A stretch of 64,000 nucleotides of DNA. Source: Prevotella aff. ruminicola Tc2-24 (lineage in GTDB: Bacteria > Bacteroidota > Bacteroidia > Bacteroidales > Bacteroidaceae). Below are positions 45,219-54,129 of the stretch, one piece after another. Position 1 is the stretch's first letter. Each line of letters starts with the position of its first letter. Location of the stretch: contig NZ_FOIQ01000003.1 of the NCBI RefSeq assembly GCF_900110895.1, positions 124,001 through 188,000 on the forward strand, given 5' to 3'. Under the pieces are notes generated by a model. It searched no databases and was not told the origin of the DNA. It saw nothing but the letters and a program-made list of their open reading frames with translations. The translations under genes were made by a program, and so were the position numbers.

Positions 45219-45333
45219 CGAGGTGAATTTCGGCCATAGCTCGCGTATGCGCTGTGGTAGAGATGTAACTCACTCTAAATCGATAATTTACAATAAAACT
45301 TTTATAATAACTAAAAAAAATTAAAGATTCATT

Positions 45334-46161
45334 ATGGCAACAACAACAAAGGCTGCAGCCCCAGCTAAGAAATCGGGCTTCCAGGGTATTAAAGCTGCAT
45401 GGATTATTCTCGTTATCTGCTGTCTCGCAGGTTATGGTGTATGGTATTTCATTATGGGTAACCCCGACAACTTCATCGGTGGCGACCGTAGCGGCCATCC
45501 CGCAAACCTTCTTGGAACAGTGTATAAGGGAGGTTTCGTTGTAGGTCTTATCCTGACCCTTCTTTTCACCGTTATCTGCCTTGGTATCGAGCGTTTCTTC
45601 GCCATCCGTACCGCTTCTGGTAAGATCAACCTCGCTAAGTTCACCGCAGACGTGAAGAAGCTGATCAAGGAGCAGAAGTTCGAAGAGGCTGACAAGCTCT
45701 GTGACAAGATGCAGGGTTCTGTAGCTAACGTCGTAAAGGCTTCTATCAAGATGTACCAGACTGTCGAGGGTGACAGCACACTGAAGAAGGCCGCTAAGAT
45801 CGCTAAGATCCAGCAGGCTCACGAGGAGGCTACTCAGCTGGAGATGCCTACTCTGCAGATGAACCTCCCGATGGTTGCAACAATCGTATCTCTGGGTACT
45901 CTGACCGCTCTGTTCGGTACTGTGCTCGGTATGATCGGATCGTTCCAGGCTCTGTCTGCTGGTGGTGGTGCTGACTCTATGGCTCTGTCTGCCGGTATTT
46001 CTGAGGCTCTTGTGAACACAGCATCTGGTATCTTGACCTCTTGGGTTGCTACCGTTGTTTACAACTTCTTCTCAAACAAGATCGACAAGCTGACTTTCGC
46101 TCTCGACGAGATTGGTTACACCATCGCTGCAACATACGATTCTAACCACAACGAGGCTTAA
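45334..46161 (+). CDS. exbB: MotA/TolQ/ExbB proton-channel protein
   Basis: A 275-residue inner-membrane protein with membrane segments at about residues 22-42, 68-90, 180-205 and 220-245. It carries the ExbB/TolQ motifs LPMVATIVSLGTLTALFGTVLGMIGSFQAL and ISEALVNTASGI. It forms a proton channel with ExbD to energise TonB. It is the first of six genes that stand in the same direction with short gaps. An alanine-rich start (MATTTKAAAPAKKSG) precedes the first helix. Confidence 0.92.
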   Translation: MATTTKAAAPAKKSGFQGIKAAWIILVICCLAGYGVWYFIMGNPDNFIGGDRSGHPANLLGTVYKGGFVVGLILTLLFTVICLGIERFFAIRTASGKINLAKFTADVKKLIKEQKFEEADKLCDKMQGSVANVVKASIKMYQTVEGDSTLKKAAKIAKIQQAHEEATQLEMPTLQMNLPMVATIVSLGTLTALFGTVLGMIGSFQALSAGGGADSMALSAGISEALVNTASGILTSWVATVVYNFFSNKIDKLTFALDEIGYTIAATYDSNHNEA

Positions 46162-46197
46162 TTTTTAACCATTTAAAACTTTAAAATCGGTTTTAGT

Positions 46198-46815
46198 ATG
46201 GCTAAAATTAAGATACAGAAAAAAGACATCTGGATTGACATGACGCCTATGTCAGACGTGATGACGCTGCTTCTGTGCTTCTTTATGTTGACCTCAACAT
46301 TCTTGACGCCAGAGCCGGTATCAGTCAACGCGCCTAACTCCGTGTCAGAGCTGAAGATTCCAGAGCAGGATGTGCTGAGCATTCTGGTAACCCCAGAGGG
46401 CCGCGTATTCTGTGGTACGGAAAACAAAAACAACATGCAGGCAATGCTGGACGCCATGACCGACAAGTTCGGTATCCAGCTCAATCCTAATCAGGTAAAG
46501 CACTTCCGTGAGGATGCGATGGTAGGTGCAAGCATGTCACAGCTCGCCAGTTACCTCAGTCTTGAACCTGACAAGATGACTGAGGCTATCCAGAAGCTCG
46601 GTCTGCCGCTTGATAGTATCAACGGAGGCAAGAGTGAATTCCAGGAGTGGATTACGGCTGCTCGCAGTGTTAACCCCGACATTAAACTCGCCATCAAGTG
46701 CGACTCAAAGACACCTTATTCTTCGATTAAGTTGTTGATGTCGGAGCTGCAGGACATGAGTGAGAACCGTTTCCAGCTTATCACGAACCTCGATGTTAAA
46801 CGTTTAAACGACTAG
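46198..46815 (+). CDS. exbD: ExbD/TolR-family protein (first copy)
   Basis: A 205-residue protein with one N-terminal membrane segment containing the key aspartate in WIDMTPMSDVMTLLLCFFMLTSTF and a periplasmic domain. It starts 36 bp after exbB. It is paired with a second, different ExbD just downstream, the two-ExbD arrangement that is common in Bacteroidota. Confidence 0.92.
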   Translation: MAKIKIQKKDIWIDMTPMSDVMTLLLCFFMLTSTFLTPEPVSVNAPNSVSELKIPEQDVLSILVTPEGRVFCGTENKNNMQAMLDAMTDKFGIQLNPNQVKHFREDAMVGASMSQLASYLSLEPDKMTEAIQKLGLPLDSINGGKSEFQEWITAARSVNPDIKLAIKCDSKTPYSSIKLLMSELQDMSENRFQLITNLDVKRLND

Positions 46816-46822
46816 TAGTATT

Positions 46823-47488
46823 ATGGCAAAGAAAAATCTATCCAAGCAGAAGAAGATGGATACCCGCGTGAACTTCACGCCGATGGTAGACATGATGATG
46901 CTTCTGATTACCTTCTTCATGCTGTGTACTACACTGGCCAAACCGCAGGCTATGCAGTTGACCATGCCGTCAAACGACGACACGAAGGACATGAAAGAAG
47001 AAGATAAGCAAGTTACGAAGGCTTCTCACACCATTACCCTTTATCTGGGAAGCGACGACAAGGTATGGTATGTGGCTGGTCTGCCCAACTACGACGATCC
47101 CTCATGCGTTAAGCCGACCACCTATGGTAAGGATGGTATCGAGAAGGTTCTCAATGAGCACACAACAGAGGAAGGTATCAACCCGATCGCCAAGATCAAA
47201 TTGGCAAAGAGAGAGCTTGATGCCAAGAAGAACGAATATGGTTCAAAGATGACCGACGAGCAGTATCAGGAACAACTCAAGAAGCTGAAGAAGGGTGAAC
47301 TCCCCAACGGCGAGAAAGTTCCGACGATGACCGTCATCATCCGTCCTCTCAACACCGCTACCTATGCAAATATGGTGGCAGCCCTTGATGAGATGCTGAT
47401 TAGCAATATTGATAAGTACGTCATTGACAATGTCGACAAGATGAGTGACGACGACAAGGCACTCATCGCAAAGGCAGGTGTCAAGTGA
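46823..47488 (+). CDS. exbD: ExbD/TolR-family protein (second copy)
   Basis: A 221-residue ExbD with the membrane segment RVNFTPMVDMMMLLITFFMLCTTL and a periplasmic domain distinct from the first copy (HTITLYLGSDDKVWYVAGLPNY). It lies 7 bp after the first exbD. Two different ExbD proteins may form mixed dimers in the motor. Confidence 0.92.
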   Translation: MAKKNLSKQKKMDTRVNFTPMVDMMMLLITFFMLCTTLAKPQAMQLTMPSNDDTKDMKEEDKQVTKASHTITLYLGSDDKVWYVAGLPNYDDPSCVKPTTYGKDGIEKVLNEHTTEEGINPIAKIKLAKRELDAKKNEYGSKMTDEQYQEQLKKLKKGELPNGEKVPTMTVIIRPLNTATYANMVAALDEMLISNIDKYVIDNVDKMSDDDKALIAKAGVK

Positions 47489-47514
47489 TTAACCCCTAAA
47501 ATGTAGAAAGAACT

Positions 47515-48348
47515 ATGGCAAAAATAGATCTTATAGACAATGGCTGGGTCGACCTTGTGTTTGAAGGTAAGAACCAGGCTTATGGAGCTTATCAATTGCG
47601 CAAGAACACAGGTGCCCGTAACCTCAAGGCCCTCATCGTCATGTTTGTGGCTTTCTTCATCATCGCCGCAATCGTGTATGCGAAAGTCTCTATTGAGAAC
47701 TATATCGCTTCACAGAATGCAGCTATTGAGGCTGACGTAGAGCTGGCTAGTCTGGCAGACAAGCAGGAAGCCAAGGCCGAGAAGAAAGACGAGCCTGAGG
47801 TTGAGAAGATTGAGATTGAGAAAGTCAAGAGCTCTGTAGCTTTCACCGTTCCTGAAATTAAGAAGGACGAGGAAGTGAAGGAAGAGCAGGAGATGAAGTC
47901 TCAGGAGGAGCTCCAGGAAACCAACACCGCTATCGGTGCCTTCACAGTAGAGGGTAACGACGAGGCAGCAGGTGAGGTGCTCAAGGTCAAGGAGACGATT
48001 GCAGAACCAGAGCCCCCGAAGGAAGAGATTACCAAGGTCTTCGACGTCGTGGAGGAGATGCCTTCGTTCCCTGGCGGTCAGTCTGCTCTGCTCGAGTATC
48101 TGTCGAAGAACATCAAGTATCCGGTAGTCGCCGAGGAGAACGGTGTGCAGGGGCGTGTCGTTGTAACCTTCGTGGTTGAGCGCGACGGTTCTATCACCGA
48201 CGTGAAGGTTGTCAAGAGCGTTGACCCATCACTCGACAAGGAGGCTCAGCGCGTGGTTAGAACCATGCCTCACTGGATTCCTGGTAAGCAGAACGGATCG
48301 GCAGTACGTGTGAAGTACACCGTACCTGTGACCTTCCGTCTTCAGTAA
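47515..48348 (+). CDS. tonB: TonB-family energy transducer
   Basis: A 277-residue protein: cytoplasmic start (MAKIDLIDNGWVDLVFEGKNQAYGAYQLRK), membrane helix at about 39-63, a Glu/Lys-rich spacer at about 80-165, and the TonB C-terminal domain (EMPSFPGGQSALLEYLSKNIKYP, VQGRVVVTFVVERDGSITDVKVVKSV). The charged spacer replaces the usual Pro-rich one. It would couple ExbB/ExbD to SusC-type transporters. Confidence 0.94.
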   Translation: MAKIDLIDNGWVDLVFEGKNQAYGAYQLRKNTGARNLKALIVMFVAFFIIAAIVYAKVSIENYIASQNAAIEADVELASLADKQEAKAEKKDEPEVEKIEIEKVKSSVAFTVPEIKKDEEVKEEQEMKSQEELQETNTAIGAFTVEGNDEAAGEVLKVKETIAEPEPPKEEITKVFDVVEEMPSFPGGQSALLEYLSKNIKYPVVAEENGVQGRVVVTFVVERDGSITDVKVVKSVDPSLDKEAQRVVRTMPHWIPGKQNGSAVRVKYTVPVTFRLQ

Positions 48349-48359
48349 CCTGAATTGAA

Positions 48360-49322
48360 ATGAACGCATTCAACAAATTCACAAGATTAGTTGGATTAAC
48401 ACTTATATTAGGCTTGTTCCCTGGATGTGGGAACAAGCCTAATCCTGCTTTAGAGGAGGCTTATCAGAAGGCTGCCAGCGTATTGGCATCCGATGAGAGT
48501 TTCTACCCCATCATTGACGAAGAATTATACTATTTCACGACACAGACTCTTGACTCCATCACACCTCTCTATATCAACGAGCAGGATGCGGTGAAGAAAC
48601 TGATGAAGATCGAGACTTTCCTGGCCTTCACCACCCGTGACTTTACGGAAAAAGAGCGTAAGAGTCTGAAAGACCGGAAGTACTTGCCAAGAGCGATACC
48701 TATCGCGTATGACGGTCTGGCAATCATCGTCAATAACGCCAATCCCGACTCATGTATCACCATCAAGGATTTCCGACGCATCCTGAAGGGAGAGGTAACC
48801 CAGTGGAACGAAATCTATCCACACAACAAACTTGGCGATATCGACGTGGTGTTCGACAACCCCCTGTCAAGCACCGTGCGTTGGTGTGTCGATTCAATCC
48901 TCGGAGGACAGCAGTTCAGTACGGGGAAGAATATCGGTGCCGTGAAAACAAGCGCAGCCGTCATCGACTATGTTGAGAAACACGTAAACTCTCTTGGTAT
49001 CATCGGCAGCAACTGGCTTAACGACAAGCGCGATACGACCAATGTCACCTTTAAGAAGAACATTAGTGTGATGGGGGTATCCAAGATGGACTCAGCAAAG
49101 AGCTATAACAGTTGGAAGCCCTATCAATATTACCTATATAACGGCAACTATCCTTTACGCCGTACCATCTATGCGCTACTTAATGACACGCGCAACGGAG
49201 TTCCTTCAGGCTTCGCCCATTTCGTACAACTGCCCAAGGGACAGAAAATCATTTTACGTGCAGGACTGCTCCCGAGATCGGCCAACATGAACGTACGTGA
49301 CGTCATCGTCAACAAAGAGTGA
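48360..49322 (+). CDS. PstS-like phosphate-binding-domain lipoprotein
   Basis: A 320-residue lipoprotein (lipobox FPGC, Cys23) with a substrate-binding fold of the PstS type (YDGLAIIVNNANPDSCITIKDFRRILKGEVTQWN, AVIDYVEKHVNSLGIIGSNW, YLYNGNYPLRRTIYALLND). There is no phosphate ABC transporter nearby. Its fixed place after tonB in Bacteroidota suggests a role in the TonB system rather than in phosphate import, but that is inferred. Confidence 0.82.
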   Translation: MNAFNKFTRLVGLTLILGLFPGCGNKPNPALEEAYQKAASVLASDESFYPIIDEELYYFTTQTLDSITPLYINEQDAVKKLMKIETFLAFTTRDFTEKERKSLKDRKYLPRAIPIAYDGLAIIVNNANPDSCITIKDFRRILKGEVTQWNEIYPHNKLGDIDVVFDNPLSSTVRWCVDSILGGQQFSTGKNIGAVKTSAAVIDYVEKHVNSLGIIGSNWLNDKRDTTNVTFKKNISVMGVSKMDSAKSYNSWKPYQYYLYNGNYPLRRTIYALLNDTRNGVPSGFAHFVQLPKGQKIILRAGLLPRSANMNVRDVIVNKE

Positions 49323-49395
49323 TTAAACTTTTCAGATGATCAGACGTCATACAAACAAAGGAGATGAAGATATCAATATATGTATAACTTAAAAA

Positions 49396-50826
49396 ATGAG
49401 AATTATGAAAACAATTAAATATCTTTTAATGGGTGTGTTGCTGGCAGGTTTCAGCGCCACCGCGAATGCACAGGAAGAAGAGCTCAACGCTGTTCTTAAT
49501 GGTATCAAGTCAAAGGCTCCTAATGTGGCCGAGTTAGCAAAAACTGCTTATAAGAAGAATAAAAAGAATCCGGAGGCTCTCTTGAAGATCGGTCGGGCTT
49601 TCTATGCAGAGAAAGATACGGCTAATGCTCGTCGCTTTGCAGAGTATGCCAACGAAGCAGGAAAGCCCAAGTATCATTTTGCACCGGCTTATCTGCTGTT
49701 AGGTGATATCGAAGCCACTTATGGTACCGACGGTGGTAAAGCTGCAGGCTTCTACAACCAGGCTATCAATTTCGACCCTAAGAACCCGGATGGCTACAAG
49801 AAATGGGCTATGGTATATCGCAAGATCAGTCCTTCTCAGGCAGCCAAGAAACTTCAGGAGATGAAGGCTAACTGTCCCGATGAGGATGTGGATGCATTCA
49901 CCGCCCATATCTATATGCTGGCAAACGACGAGAAGCAGGCCTACGAGAACTATGTGAAGGCTGACATCAACAAACTCGACAAGACATACCTTAACGAGTT
50001 CGTACGCTGCAGCTATTTTACTGGTCATTTCGAGGATGCACTCCGCGCTGCTGAGGCAGGTCTTAAGATTGAGCCACGCAACCCGGTGTTCAACCGTCTG
50101 GCAATGTTCTCAAACTATGAGTTGAAGAACTATGAGGCAGCCAAGAACTATATCAATAAGTACTTCAACGAGACCGATAGTGCCAAGTTCTCTGAATATG
50201 ACCACTACTACACTGCCCTGATCTATCAGGCTCTCGATGACAAGGAGAATATGTATCTCCACTATGATAAGGCTCTGGAGCTGGTCAACGAGTCATCGAT
50301 GATTAAGCGTTGGGCTATTCTGAAGAGTGTTTCCGACTCCTATCTCAAAGATAAAGACTTCGACAACGCCATCAATTACTACGAGCAGTTCCTGGCCAGC
50401 AAGCCTGAGTTGACATTCGACGATAACGAAGGCCTGGCAACCATCTACTCTAAGTATGCAGAGGCTGATGAGACCAAAAAGACGGAGTATATGAACAAGG
50501 CTATCGAACTGTACAATGCCCTGGCAGAGAAATACCCCGTTCAGGAGATCTATGCCACATACATGGCCGCCAGCTTGAACAGCAAGCTCGACAACGACAT
50601 GAAGAAGAATCTGGCAAAACCAGGATACCAGAAAGTGATAGAACTCCTTGCCAACAAGGCAGAGCGCACGAACGGTGAGAACATCATGCTGAAGACCAGC
50701 TACCACTATATGATGTTCAACAGCTACATCAACAAGAATGTTGCTGCCGCCAAGGACTACGCAGATAAGATTCTAGCTATCGACCCTGAGTATAAACAAG
50801 CTCTCGAGATTAAGAAGTTGAAGTAA
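49396..50826 (+). CDS. Periplasmic TPR protein ending the TonB operon
   Basis: A 476-residue protein with signal peptide (MGVLLAGFSATANAQ) and many tetratricopeptide-type helices (LLKIGRAFYAEKDTANARRFAEYA, AGFYNQAINFDPKNPDGYKKWA, DYADKILAIDPEYKQALEIKKL). Either the first ATG or the one 9 bp later may be used. It is the last gene of the exbB-exbD-exbD-tonB-PstS-TPR series and is followed by a strong palindromic terminator. It is likely a scaffold in the periplasm. Confidence 0.85.
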   Translation: MRIMKTIKYLLMGVLLAGFSATANAQEEELNAVLNGIKSKAPNVAELAKTAYKKNKKNPEALLKIGRAFYAEKDTANARRFAEYANEAGKPKYHFAPAYLLLGDIEATYGTDGGKAAGFYNQAINFDPKNPDGYKKWAMVYRKISPSQAAKKLQEMKANCPDEDVDAFTAHIYMLANDEKQAYENYVKADINKLDKTYLNEFVRCSYFTGHFEDALRAAEAGLKIEPRNPVFNRLAMFSNYELKNYEAAKNYINKYFNETDSAKFSEYDHYYTALIYQALDDKENMYLHYDKALELVNESSMIKRWAILKSVSDSYLKDKDFDNAINYYEQFLASKPELTFDDNEGLATIYSKYAEADETKKTEYMNKAIELYNALAEKYPVQEIYATYMAASLNSKLDNDMKKNLAKPGYQKVIELLANKAERTNGENIMLKTSYHYMMFNSYINKNVAAAKDYADKILAIDPEYKQALEIKKLK

Positions 50827-50840
50827 GCAATATCCCGATA

Positions 50841-50880
50841 AGAATCAGAGGTGCCTCCATATGGAGGCACCTCTGATTCT
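50841..50880. terminator. Perfect 40-bp palindrome, terminator
   Basis: The 20-bp arms AGAATCAGAGGTGCCTCCAT and ATGGAGGCACCTCTGATTCT are perfect inverse complements with no loop. A T-run follows on the plus strand, 15 bp after the TPR gene. A second related hairpin lies 50 bp downstream. Confidence 0.85.
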
Positions 50881-50933
50881 TTTTATACGACAGGCCGTGT
50901 TTATTTGTTTATAAATACCACCGCCATAAAACA

Positions 50934-50965
50934 AAGATGTGCCTCCATCTCTGGAAGCACATCTT
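50934..50965. terminator. Terminator of the ferredoxin gene
   Basis: AAGATGTGC (50934-50942) pairs with GCACATCTT (50957-50965) with inner pairing possible; the plus-strand side is A-rich before it and T-rich after it. It is 22 bp beyond the ferredoxin stop codon. Confidence 0.7.
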
Positions 50966-50987
50966 ATTTTGTTATATCCTTATCTAA

Positions 50988-51155
50988 TTAGGGAAGGCTG
51001 ATAGCCTCAGAAGGACAAACGCTTGCACAAGTGCCACACTCTGTGCAAAGATCGGGATCGATAGAATACTTCTCACCCTCAGAAATTGCCTCAACGGGGC
51101 ACTCACCCTGACAAGTACCGCATGCGATACAGTCGTCACCAATTACATATGCCAT
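50988..51155 (-). CDS. 2[4Fe-4S] ferredoxin (55 residues)
   Basis: A 55-residue clostridial-type ferredoxin: MAYVIGDDCIACGTCQGECP gives one cluster motif C-x2-C-x2-C-x3-C-P and LCTECGTCASVCP the second. It carries electrons for anaerobic enzymes such as pyruvate:ferredoxin oxidoreductase. It is short enough to be missed by many gene finders. A TACCTTTG -7 box (51204-51211 on the minus strand) precedes it. Confidence 0.93.
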   Translation of the reverse strand: MAYVIGDDCIACGTCQGECPVEAISEGEKYSIDPDLCTECGTCASVCPSEAISLP

Positions 51156-51203
51156 AGTCTCTAAATGATAAATTAATAATGTTAATACTCACTTTTAGTG
51201 ACG

Positions 51204-51211
51204 CAAAGGTA
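51204..51211 (-). promoter_or_regulatory. -7 box of the ferredoxin promoter
   Basis: CAAAGGTA on the plus strand reads TACCTTTG on the minus strand, 49 bp before the ferredoxin start codon. Confidence 0.55.
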
Positions 51212-51349
51212 CGACAAAATCCCGAATAATACCAAAAATTAGGTAGATTTTTATATAATTTATACGATGTCGAAATAGTCTATCACATAATAACTGAGGT
51301 AATTCTGCGTTATTGTTTAGGAGTAGAAAAGAGAAAGAAAACAAGACGC

Positions 51350-52099
51350 ATGCGAAAAGGCATTTTCATCATATTACTGACCGTTGTTCTTGCCGCCATT
51401 ACGGCAAGGGGACAGGTGCGTACCGTCCAACACAGACCATATACCGACCTGCGCCCATTACATTTTGGTATTCTGGTGGGGATGAACATGCAGGATATTG
51501 AGTTCACAAATCTCGGTCCCCAGACCATCACGCAAGAAGACGGAACAACAGCCGAGCGAACAATCCTCTGCGATGCAGATCGATGGAGCAGTGGTTTCAG
51601 CGTGGGTGTACTGGCCGACCTGCGCCTGCACACACATCTGAATCTGCGCTTCTCGCCGACCATGCATTTCGGAGCGAAGCATCTGTCGTTCAGAGACCCG
51701 TCTGCCCTTGACCAACAAGGACAACCAAGCATTCAGACACAAGACATGAAGAACACCTATATATCCTTCCCTGTCGATCTGAAATTTTCCGCTGAGCGTT
51801 GGAACAACTACCGCCCATACATGATTGCTGGTGCTAATCCGATGATAAACCTGACCAGCAAGAGTCAGGATTACATACAACTGAAACGGTCTGATCTGTT
51901 TCTTGAACTCGGCGTTGGTTGCGACTTCTATCTTCCGTTCTTCAAACTAATCCCCGAACTTAAATTCTGTTATAGTCTCAGAGATGCTCTTGACCACGGT
52001 CATTCTGACGAATTGAAAGACGCGAACAAACGTATATATACAAATGCTGTGGCCAGTGGCCACAGCAAAATGATTGTATTGACATTCTATTTCGAATAA
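51350..52099 (+). CDS. porT: PorT-family outer-membrane beta-barrel protein
   Basis: A 249-residue protein with signal peptide (ITARGQ) and alternating beta-strand pattern ending in SKMIVLTFYFE, typical of an eight-stranded barrel. The stretch RPLHFGILVGMNMQDIEF and the segment RWSSGFSVGVLADLRLHTHLNLRFSPTMHFG match PorT, an outer-membrane part of the type IX secretion system. With porW and porX in the same 64 kb this suggests a type IX system, though core genes such as porK-porN and sov are not in the window. Confidence 0.82.
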   Translation: MRKGIFIILLTVVLAAITARGQVRTVQHRPYTDLRPLHFGILVGMNMQDIEFTNLGPQTITQEDGTTAERTILCDADRWSSGFSVGVLADLRLHTHLNLRFSPTMHFGAKHLSFRDPSALDQQGQPSIQTQDMKNTYISFPVDLKFSAERWNNYRPYMIAGANPMINLTSKSQDYIQLKRSDLFLELGVGCDFYLPFFKLIPELKFCYSLRDALDHGHSDELKDANKRIYTNAVASGHSKMIVLTFYFE

Positions 52100-52114
52100 C
52101 GATTCTTTCTCGCC

Positions 52115-52954
52115 TTATTTTGCCAAATCAAGGACAATCTTACCCACAAAGACGCCGTGTTTTCCATTCTGGTCAACCGGAATCTGTTTGCCGTTCTTGT
52201 CGGGTGTATACTCCATGACAGGCATATAAGTATGGGTATGACCTCCCAAAACGAGATCGCAGCCTTCCGTCAGACCGATGAATTTCGCATCGTCATATTC
52301 GATTCCCCAACCGAGGTGTGAGATACAGATAACGATATCGCACTTCTCCTGCTTCCGGAGGATATCGATGTATTTCTGGGCCGTCTCCGCAGGATCAAGG
52401 TAAACGATACCCTCACAGTTGCCATCGAAGACCAAACCCTTCATCTGAGGCGCAAGGGCAAAGAAACCAATCTTAACACCATCACGTTTGATCGTGATAT
52501 ATGGTTTAACCAAGCCCTCAAGCACCGTACCCGTACAGTCGTAGTTGGAACAGACGATGGGGAAGTTTGCCATCCGAAATAGTTTGGCCATATTGTCAAG
52601 TCCGAAGTCAAACTCATGATTACCGATGGTTGCGGCATCATAACCCATCTCATTCATCAATCCGACCTCTACCTCTCCTTTAAACAAAGTGTAATAGCCA
52701 GATCCCTGAGAGAAGTCACCGCTGTCGATAAGCAGGAGGTTTGGATGTTGCTGACGTTGTTCCTTCACCATATTAACACGACGAAGGAAACCACCACGTC
52801 CTGCCAAATCCTTATTATCAAGATTCTCGTTCAATGGCATGACCGTGGAATGAGTGTCGTTGGTATGGAGTATCACAAGCTGCTTTTTGCCCTTGGCACT
52901 TACCGACACAGAGGTCAGCAGTGCAACTATTATCATCAAATATATACGTTTCAT
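52115..52954 (-). CDS. 5'-nucleotidase/metallophosphatase N-terminal half (UshA-like)
   Basis: A 279-residue secreted protein (signal peptide to about VSVSAK). Calcineurin-type metallophosphatase motifs: VILHTNDTHSTVMP, DSGDFSQGSG, ATIGNHEFDFGLD, ICISHLGWG and VLGGHTHTYMP. It corresponds only to the metal-binding half of UshA; the other half is encoded by the gene just upstream. I use the ATG at 52954, which gives a clean signal peptide. It probably acts on nucleotides or nucleotide sugars in the periplasm. Confidence 0.9.
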   Translation of the reverse strand: MKRIYLMIIVALLTSVSVSAKGKKQLVILHTNDTHSTVMPLNENLDNKDLAGRGGFLRRVNMVKEQRQQHPNLLLIDSGDFSQGSGYYTLFKGEVEVGLMNEMGYDAATIGNHEFDFGLDNMAKLFRMANFPIVCSNYDCTGTVLEGLVKPYITIKRDGVKIGFFALAPQMKGLVFDGNCEGIVYLDPAETAQKYIDILRKQEKCDIVICISHLGWGIEYDDAKFIGLTEGCDLVLGGHTHTYMPVMEYTPDKNGKQIPVDQNGKHGVFVGKIVLDLAK

Positions 52955-52992
52955 ATCTGTCCTTTGCTTCTTATTGACTATTCTGTTGAACC

Positions 52993-53766
52993 TCACTTAT
53001 CCCGTTTCACGATAATACGTCCTTCGACCTTCGAGTCCACGACTTCGCCACAAGCCAGTTTCTCACGGAAATAATTCATGATCAAGAAACGGGTATTGTT
53101 ACTCGCCTCACCGGGGGCCACAATATCACGGCCTTGTCCGAGGGCAGGCATACCGTCGTTGCCTTCGATCAGATAGTTGATCGTAGCCACGCGATAGTCA
53201 GCCTTAGGATCAATCTCCTGACCATGCAGTCGAGCAGAAAGCAGTTCCCCACTCTTAGTGATGACAAGTTCTGTGCCGCGACTCACGCCCTCTCCTCCCC
53301 GACGGGCGATCTGACGAAAAAGATCCATCATCTGCTCACCAGTCAGCGTGACGAAGCATATCTTGTTCTCGAAAGGAGCAATATCGAGCACATCACCATA
53401 GGTTACGTCGCCTTTCGTAAGATCAGCTCGAATACCACCCATATTATAGATACCGAGCACAGGAGACTCATTGTAATCCTTAGCTGCCCAAACCAAGATA
53501 TCAGACACGAGGTTAGACAGATCACTCTCCGGACGATCAGGATGCATATTGTGGGCCACAGCCCCAACAACGGGTCCCATAATACTGTCGTTCACACGCT
53601 TATATGGTGCGATAAAGCGAGCAGCAGACTCGTCGGGATGCTCATCGTAACGGCTGTCGACAATGACTCGTGTGCGTTCAATACCGACGATCTGATAATG
53701 CTTAGAAGCGCACGAGAGCATCAACATCGGAACAAATACACCAAGAAATATTTGCTTTTTATTCAT
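52993..53766 (-). CDS. 5'-nucleotidase C-terminal-domain lipoprotein
   Basis: A 257-residue lipoprotein (lipobox LSC, Cys20) consisting of the UshA-type substrate-binding C-terminal domain: YNMGGIRADLTKGDVTYGDV, FENKICFVTLTGEQMMDLF, INYLIEGNDGMPALGQG. The preceding metallophosphatase half is a separate gene 38 bp downstream, so one enzyme is split into two products that may pair in the periplasm. The start at 53766 is used because it gives the lipoprotein signal. Confidence 0.88.
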   Translation of the reverse strand: MNKKQIFLGVFVPMLMLSCASKHYQIVGIERTRVIVDSRYDEHPDESAARFIAPYKRVNDSIMGPVVGAVAHNMHPDRPESDLSNLVSDILVWAAKDYNESPVLGIYNMGGIRADLTKGDVTYGDVLDIAPFENKICFVTLTGEQMMDLFRQIARRGGEGVSRGTELVITKSGELLSARLHGQEIDPKADYRVATINYLIEGNDGMPALGQGRDIVAPGEASNNTRFLIMNYFREKLACGEVVDSKVEGRIIVKRDK

Positions 53767-53786
53767 AATTTGTAGTTTTATTGGGG

Positions 53787-53794
53787 CAAAGTTA
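53787..53794 (-). promoter_or_regulatory. -7 box of the split-nucleotidase operon
   Basis: CAAAGTTA on the plus strand reads TAACTTTG on the minus strand, 21 bp before the start codon at 53766. Confidence 0.55.
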
Positions 53795-53901
53795 CACAAA
53801 GTTGAGAGCAAAACAAAGAAACTCGTTTCTTTTTTTGCCGAGTGCATGTAATTTCGCCATCTTTGATGGCAAAGTTACACAAAATAGAGTATAGAACAAA
53901 G

Positions 53902-54034
53902 AAAGTTCCGCATTTATTTGTTTTTTTGCTCACTTATTCGTACCTTTGAGCTTCACTCTTAGGTACTTCCGTTCGAAAAACACAAAAAAAGTTCCGCATT
54001 TATTTGTTTTTTTGCTCACTTATTCGTACCTTTG
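53902..54034 (+). promoter_or_regulatory. rplS: Duplicated rplS promoter: two 47-bp direct repeats
   Basis: Two copies of a 47-bp sequence, 53902-53948 and 53988-54034, begin AAAGTTCCGCATTTATTTG and end in TACCTTTG (-7 boxes at 53941 and 54027). They are 86 bp apart. Each contains a TTTG near the -33 position (in the TTTTTTTGCTC stretch), so two promoters may drive rplS. An earlier block near 53785 and 53870 (GCAAAGTTACACAAA) repeats at a similar distance, hinting at a longer degenerate tandem repeat. Confidence 0.75.
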
Positions 54035-54129
54035 CACCCGCTTTTCGGCGTAATCGCTGGCAGGAAGTAACGAGTTGCCTGTTATGTTGCGTTGGAACGA
54101 TACAACAAATTTAATTAGTTAAAGTACAA

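Noticed and set aside
45166..45822. A 218-codon frame antisense to exbB
   Set aside because: It covers exbB and its promoter; no family features, and exbB has its conserved motifs.
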